Source: an uncultured Planctomycetia bacterium
GTDB lineage: Bacteria; Planctomycetota; UBA1135; GCA-002686595
Direction of reading: 5' to 3'
Assembly: GCA_937952135.1 (NCBI GenBank)
Contig: CALFYL010000298.1
Location: 7,720-71,719 of the forward strand
Length of the DNA stretch: 64,000 nucleotides
This document shows positions 61,936 to 64,000 of this stretch, piece after piece. The translations under genes and the position numbers were made by a program. Each line of letters opens with the position of its first letter. The stretch's first letter is position 1. The notes under the pieces are model-generated. The model had not been told where the DNA came from. It did not search any database and saw only the letters and a program-made list of their open reading frames with translations.

Positions 61936-62718
61936 TCACCCGACGGGCTGCGCTTCTTCGGTGACGACCACCGTCGCCGCGTTCGTGCGTTCCGTCACCT
62001 TGGCGGCGATCTCCTCGAGGCGGCTCGCGGAGATGGGCTTCACGCCCTTGCGGGTGCCCTCCGGCGTCGTGAGCTGCACCTCGCGCGGGCGCAGGTCCTC
62101 GAGCTTCTTGATCCAGGCCGTGACTTCCTTGTCCGACGAGTTGTCGAGCGCGCCCTGCACGAAGCTCGCCTGCAGCATGACGCGGTCGATCTGCGCGATG
62201 CGCTCGTACAGCGTCTTGTACTCGAGCGTCGCGCCCGGGCGGAACGACTCGTAGGTCTTCGCGGTGCCCCACTCGAAGCGGAAGATCGGCTGGTCGTAGA
62301 TCGTGCAGACGGCGCGGAGCTCGGGGCAAGCCAGCGCGAGCGACTCGCACACAAGGGCCAAGTCGGCCTTGGGGAACCACTTGTTGCGCAGGTCGCGCAG
62401 GTTTTCGCTGATCTCGAGCAGGTGGCCGTGCGCGGTCGGGTCGGCGTCACCGGTGACCACGAGGCTCTCGATCTTTTCGCCGGCCCGCTGCATCTCGATC
62501 AGGCGCCGGGCGACCGAGGTCACCACCACGCCCGAGCTCGGAGTCCCCTTCACGCGGCTGATGATCGGGATCGAGGCCGCCACACCGGTCTTGCAGTAGA
62601 TGCAATCGCTCGCGCAGTTCTCGCGCGGAGTCGGGACCGGAGTGACGCACAGGCTCGTACCCAGTCGACGCGACTTGAGCGGACCGTAGACGATGGCGTG
62701 GTAAGGAACAGTGGTCAT
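61936..62718 (-). CDS. Radical SAM protein
   Basis: 260 residues. The [4Fe-4S] cluster site is Cys35-x3-Cys39-x2-Cys42 (ENCASDCIYCKTG). YGPLKSRRLGTSLCVTPVPTPR before it and LVVTGDADPTAHGHL after it (the usual G-E-P-T position reads G-D-A-D-P-T) match the COG0731-type Fe-S oxidoreductases. The C-terminal part, SASRLEEIAAKVTERTNAATVVV, is soluble. Substrate is unknown. It stands alone on its strand. Confidence 0.85.
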   Translation of the reverse strand: MTTVPYHAIVYGPLKSRRLGTSLCVTPVPTPRENCASDCIYCKTGVAASIPIISRVKGTPSSGVVVTSVARRLIEMQRAGEKIESLVVTGDADPTAHGHLLEISENLRDLRNKWFPKADLALVCESLALACPELRAVCTIYDQPIFRFEWGTAKTYESFRPGATLEYKTLYERIAQIDRVMLQASFVQGALDNSSDKEVTAWIKKLEDLRPREVQLTTPEGTRKGVKPISASRLEEIAAKVTERTNAATVVVTEEAQPVG

Positions 62719-62853
62719 GGAGCCTCGGCAGTCACGGGCCGGCCCGCGGCGGGGGCGCCGGAGCCGACTGGGGCGGAGAACTAGGGACGGGCGCCGCGGT
62801 GCAACCCAAGAGGAGTGACCCTTCCAGCGGCGGCGCGAAGCGTGGGACGGCGA

Positions 62854-63513
62854 TCATAATCCAGCGCCGTGCTTCGGACCAGCGTGCGGGGCCCGGCCGA
62901 GCGGACTCGGGCGCAGGGCGAGCGCGAGCAGCAGGAGGGCCAAGGGGCTTCGAACGGGGTGCTGAAGCGCCAGAAGAAGCCACCGAGCGGGCGGCCCGAG
63001 GGGGCCCGACCGGGTGAGCGCGTCGACGAGCGACTCGGCGAGCACTAAAAGGGTCAAAGACAGCACGATGTAGCCACGAAAAATGGAGCTTGATGTCCTG
63101 GAGGCCGGGTCCGCCGAGCCCGGTTCGGTGCGGCCGGTCGCCTCGCTCCAGCGCCCTTCGCCACCGCGGGGCCCGTCGTCCCGGTCGCCGGGGTCTCGGC
63201 GCGAGTGCGACCGGCGGGCGAAGTCGGCGTCCGCGCCACCCCCGAAGACCGGGTGCGCGTGCGCTGCCCCAGGCGCTTCGAGTCGTTCCACGAGCGCCTC
63301 GAGGTCCTCGAGCTCCCCGTGGTCTTCGGCGCCGTCACCCAGTTCGCGGTCGTCGAATTCGTTCGCGCGCAGCCGGTCGTCGGCCGCGTCGATGCTCCGA
63401 CCGATCGAGTTCGGCCCGAGCGGACTCGGCGGCCCCGGGCTCGCGCCCGCCGAGCGTTCTCCCGACGCGCGCGAGCGAGGGTCCCGGCTCGAGTGCACCA
63501 CCTCCGCGTCCAT
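62854..63513 (-). CDS. Hypothetical protein with acidic low-complexity N-terminus and two hydrophobic segments
   Basis: 219 residues from ATG 63513. The first 145 residues are Asp/Glu/Arg/Ser/Pro-rich (RANEFDDRELGDGAEDHGELEDLEALVERL), and no fold is seen. Two hydrophobic helices follow (about 147-165, GYIVLSLTLLVLAESLVDAL; about 175-205). The protein could anchor a disordered cytoplasmic region in the membrane. No family is recognised. The opposite strand holds a longer frame (63083-63868) of Ser/Arg-rich composition that I reject. I am only moderately sure this gene is real. Confidence 0.5.
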   Translation of the reverse strand: MDAEVVHSSRDPRSRASGERSAGASPGPPSPLGPNSIGRSIDAADDRLRANEFDDRELGDGAEDHGELEDLEALVERLEAPGAAHAHPVFGGGADADFARRSHSRRDPGDRDDGPRGGEGRWSEATGRTEPGSADPASRTSSSIFRGYIVLSLTLLVLAESLVDALTRSGPLGPPARWLLLALQHPVRSPLALLLLALALRPSPLGRAPHAGPKHGAGL

Positions 63514-63694
63514 CGCAAGCTCGCTGACGAACGGCCGTCGCCGCAGTAGCGCCGAGCCGCGTTTTTTTCGCTCGCGCAGGTCGAGCGCCCGAGCGACGGT
63601 GCCTCGGCGTTCCGCTGCGTTCGAGCGACTCCGGCGTCGCCCGGGTGAGCCTCGGCGCGCCGCTGGGGTGTCGATCGACAGGGCCCCGGTCTGC

Positions 63695-63700
63695 TACCCT
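63695..63700 (+). promoter_or_regulatory. Candidate -10 hexamer TACCCT for nuoA
   Basis: GC-TACCCT lies 83 nt upstream of ATG 63784 in the 270-bp gap between divergent genes. Confidence 0.3.
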
Positions 63701-63783
63701 TCCCACCCCAACTCTGCGCGGCGGTCCCCAAACCTCGCCCAGACGCCGCCCCCGCGGCGTGCGGCGGGTCGTCTCCACGCCCC

Positions 63784-64000
<217 letters not shown>

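Overview
This is a very GC-rich, gene-dense stretch of bacterial chromosome, and I read it as coming from the Planctomycetota. Four things point there: two sigma-factor genes with long C-terminal extensions, several large proteins built from carboxypeptidase-regulatory-like (CarboxypepD_reg) repeats, Tat-lipoprotein sulfatases, and two secreted proteins sharing a Cys-containing C-terminal module of the CTAG...NGC...LCVK...WFRDP type. A TonB-dependent receptor, an LpxO-like hydroxylase and LAB_N (lipid A biosynthesis N-terminal) repeats show a Gram-negative envelope. The window holds 47 recognisable protein genes. The first (aldo/keto reductase-like) and the last (nuoA) are cut by the window ends. 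I found no complete rRNA or tRNA gene, insertion sequence, phage or CRISPR array.

Layout. 1-1319: aldo/keto-reductase-like pseudoenzyme. 1329-9067: two GT39-type membrane glycosyltransferases, an OmpR-type two-component pair, a GT2 glycosyltransferase, a tandem LAB_N membrane protein and a small membrane protein; together these suggest polyprenyl-phosphate-sugar and lipid A or glycan modification. 9225-14145: a lipoprotein, a GT4 glycosyltransferase, a TonB-dependent receptor and a YdeI-like protein. 14171-16645: first sigma factor with membrane anchor and extracytoplasmic repeats. 16841-19814: three-gene proton-pumping transhydrogenase (pntAA, pntAB, pntB). 19856-28858: two giant paralogous repeat proteins on either side of a secreted beta-propeller protein. 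29169-32779: two overlapping sensor kinase genes. 32931-38032: LpxO-like hydroxylase, a CPA2 antiporter and a secreted lipase-like protein. 38155-41996: second anchored sigma factor, translationally coupled to a repeat protein. 42140-44033: a double-Fis/histone-tail protein and an RluA-type pseudouridine synthase. 44041-47094: a PPOX-fold/AhpD-like pair divergent from a sigma54 activator, with paired palindromes and a -24/-12 promoter between them. 47166-53589: two sulfatases, a membrane protein, an alpha/beta hydrolase, a hotdog thioesterase and an HtrA-like protease. 53658-58954: a sensor-like protein, an HTTM protein, an MBOAT acyltransferase and an SGNH-like protein, probably one polysaccharide O-acylation cluster. 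58958-63513: a TerB/DUF697-like protein, a secreted module protein, an ABC ATPase, a radical SAM protein and a hypothetical membrane protein. 63784 onward: nuoA.

The strongest candidates for an undescribed system are the two polypeptides that join a complete ECF-type sigma factor to one transmembrane helix and a large extracytoplasmic repeat region. They would let a signal outside the membrane act directly on a transcription factor without a separate anti-sigma protein. One of them overlaps by 4 bp with a companion anchored repeat protein. The second best is the sigma54-activator locus at 45.3-45.5 kb, where activator, paired binding sites and target promoter can all be read from the sequence.

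Packing is tight. Four convergent gene pairs overlap, several operon neighbours overlap by 4 bp, and many genes have a TAnnnT hexamer, usually preceded by GC or GG, close upstream of the start. All functions are assigned by eye from motifs and architecture; no database search was possible.
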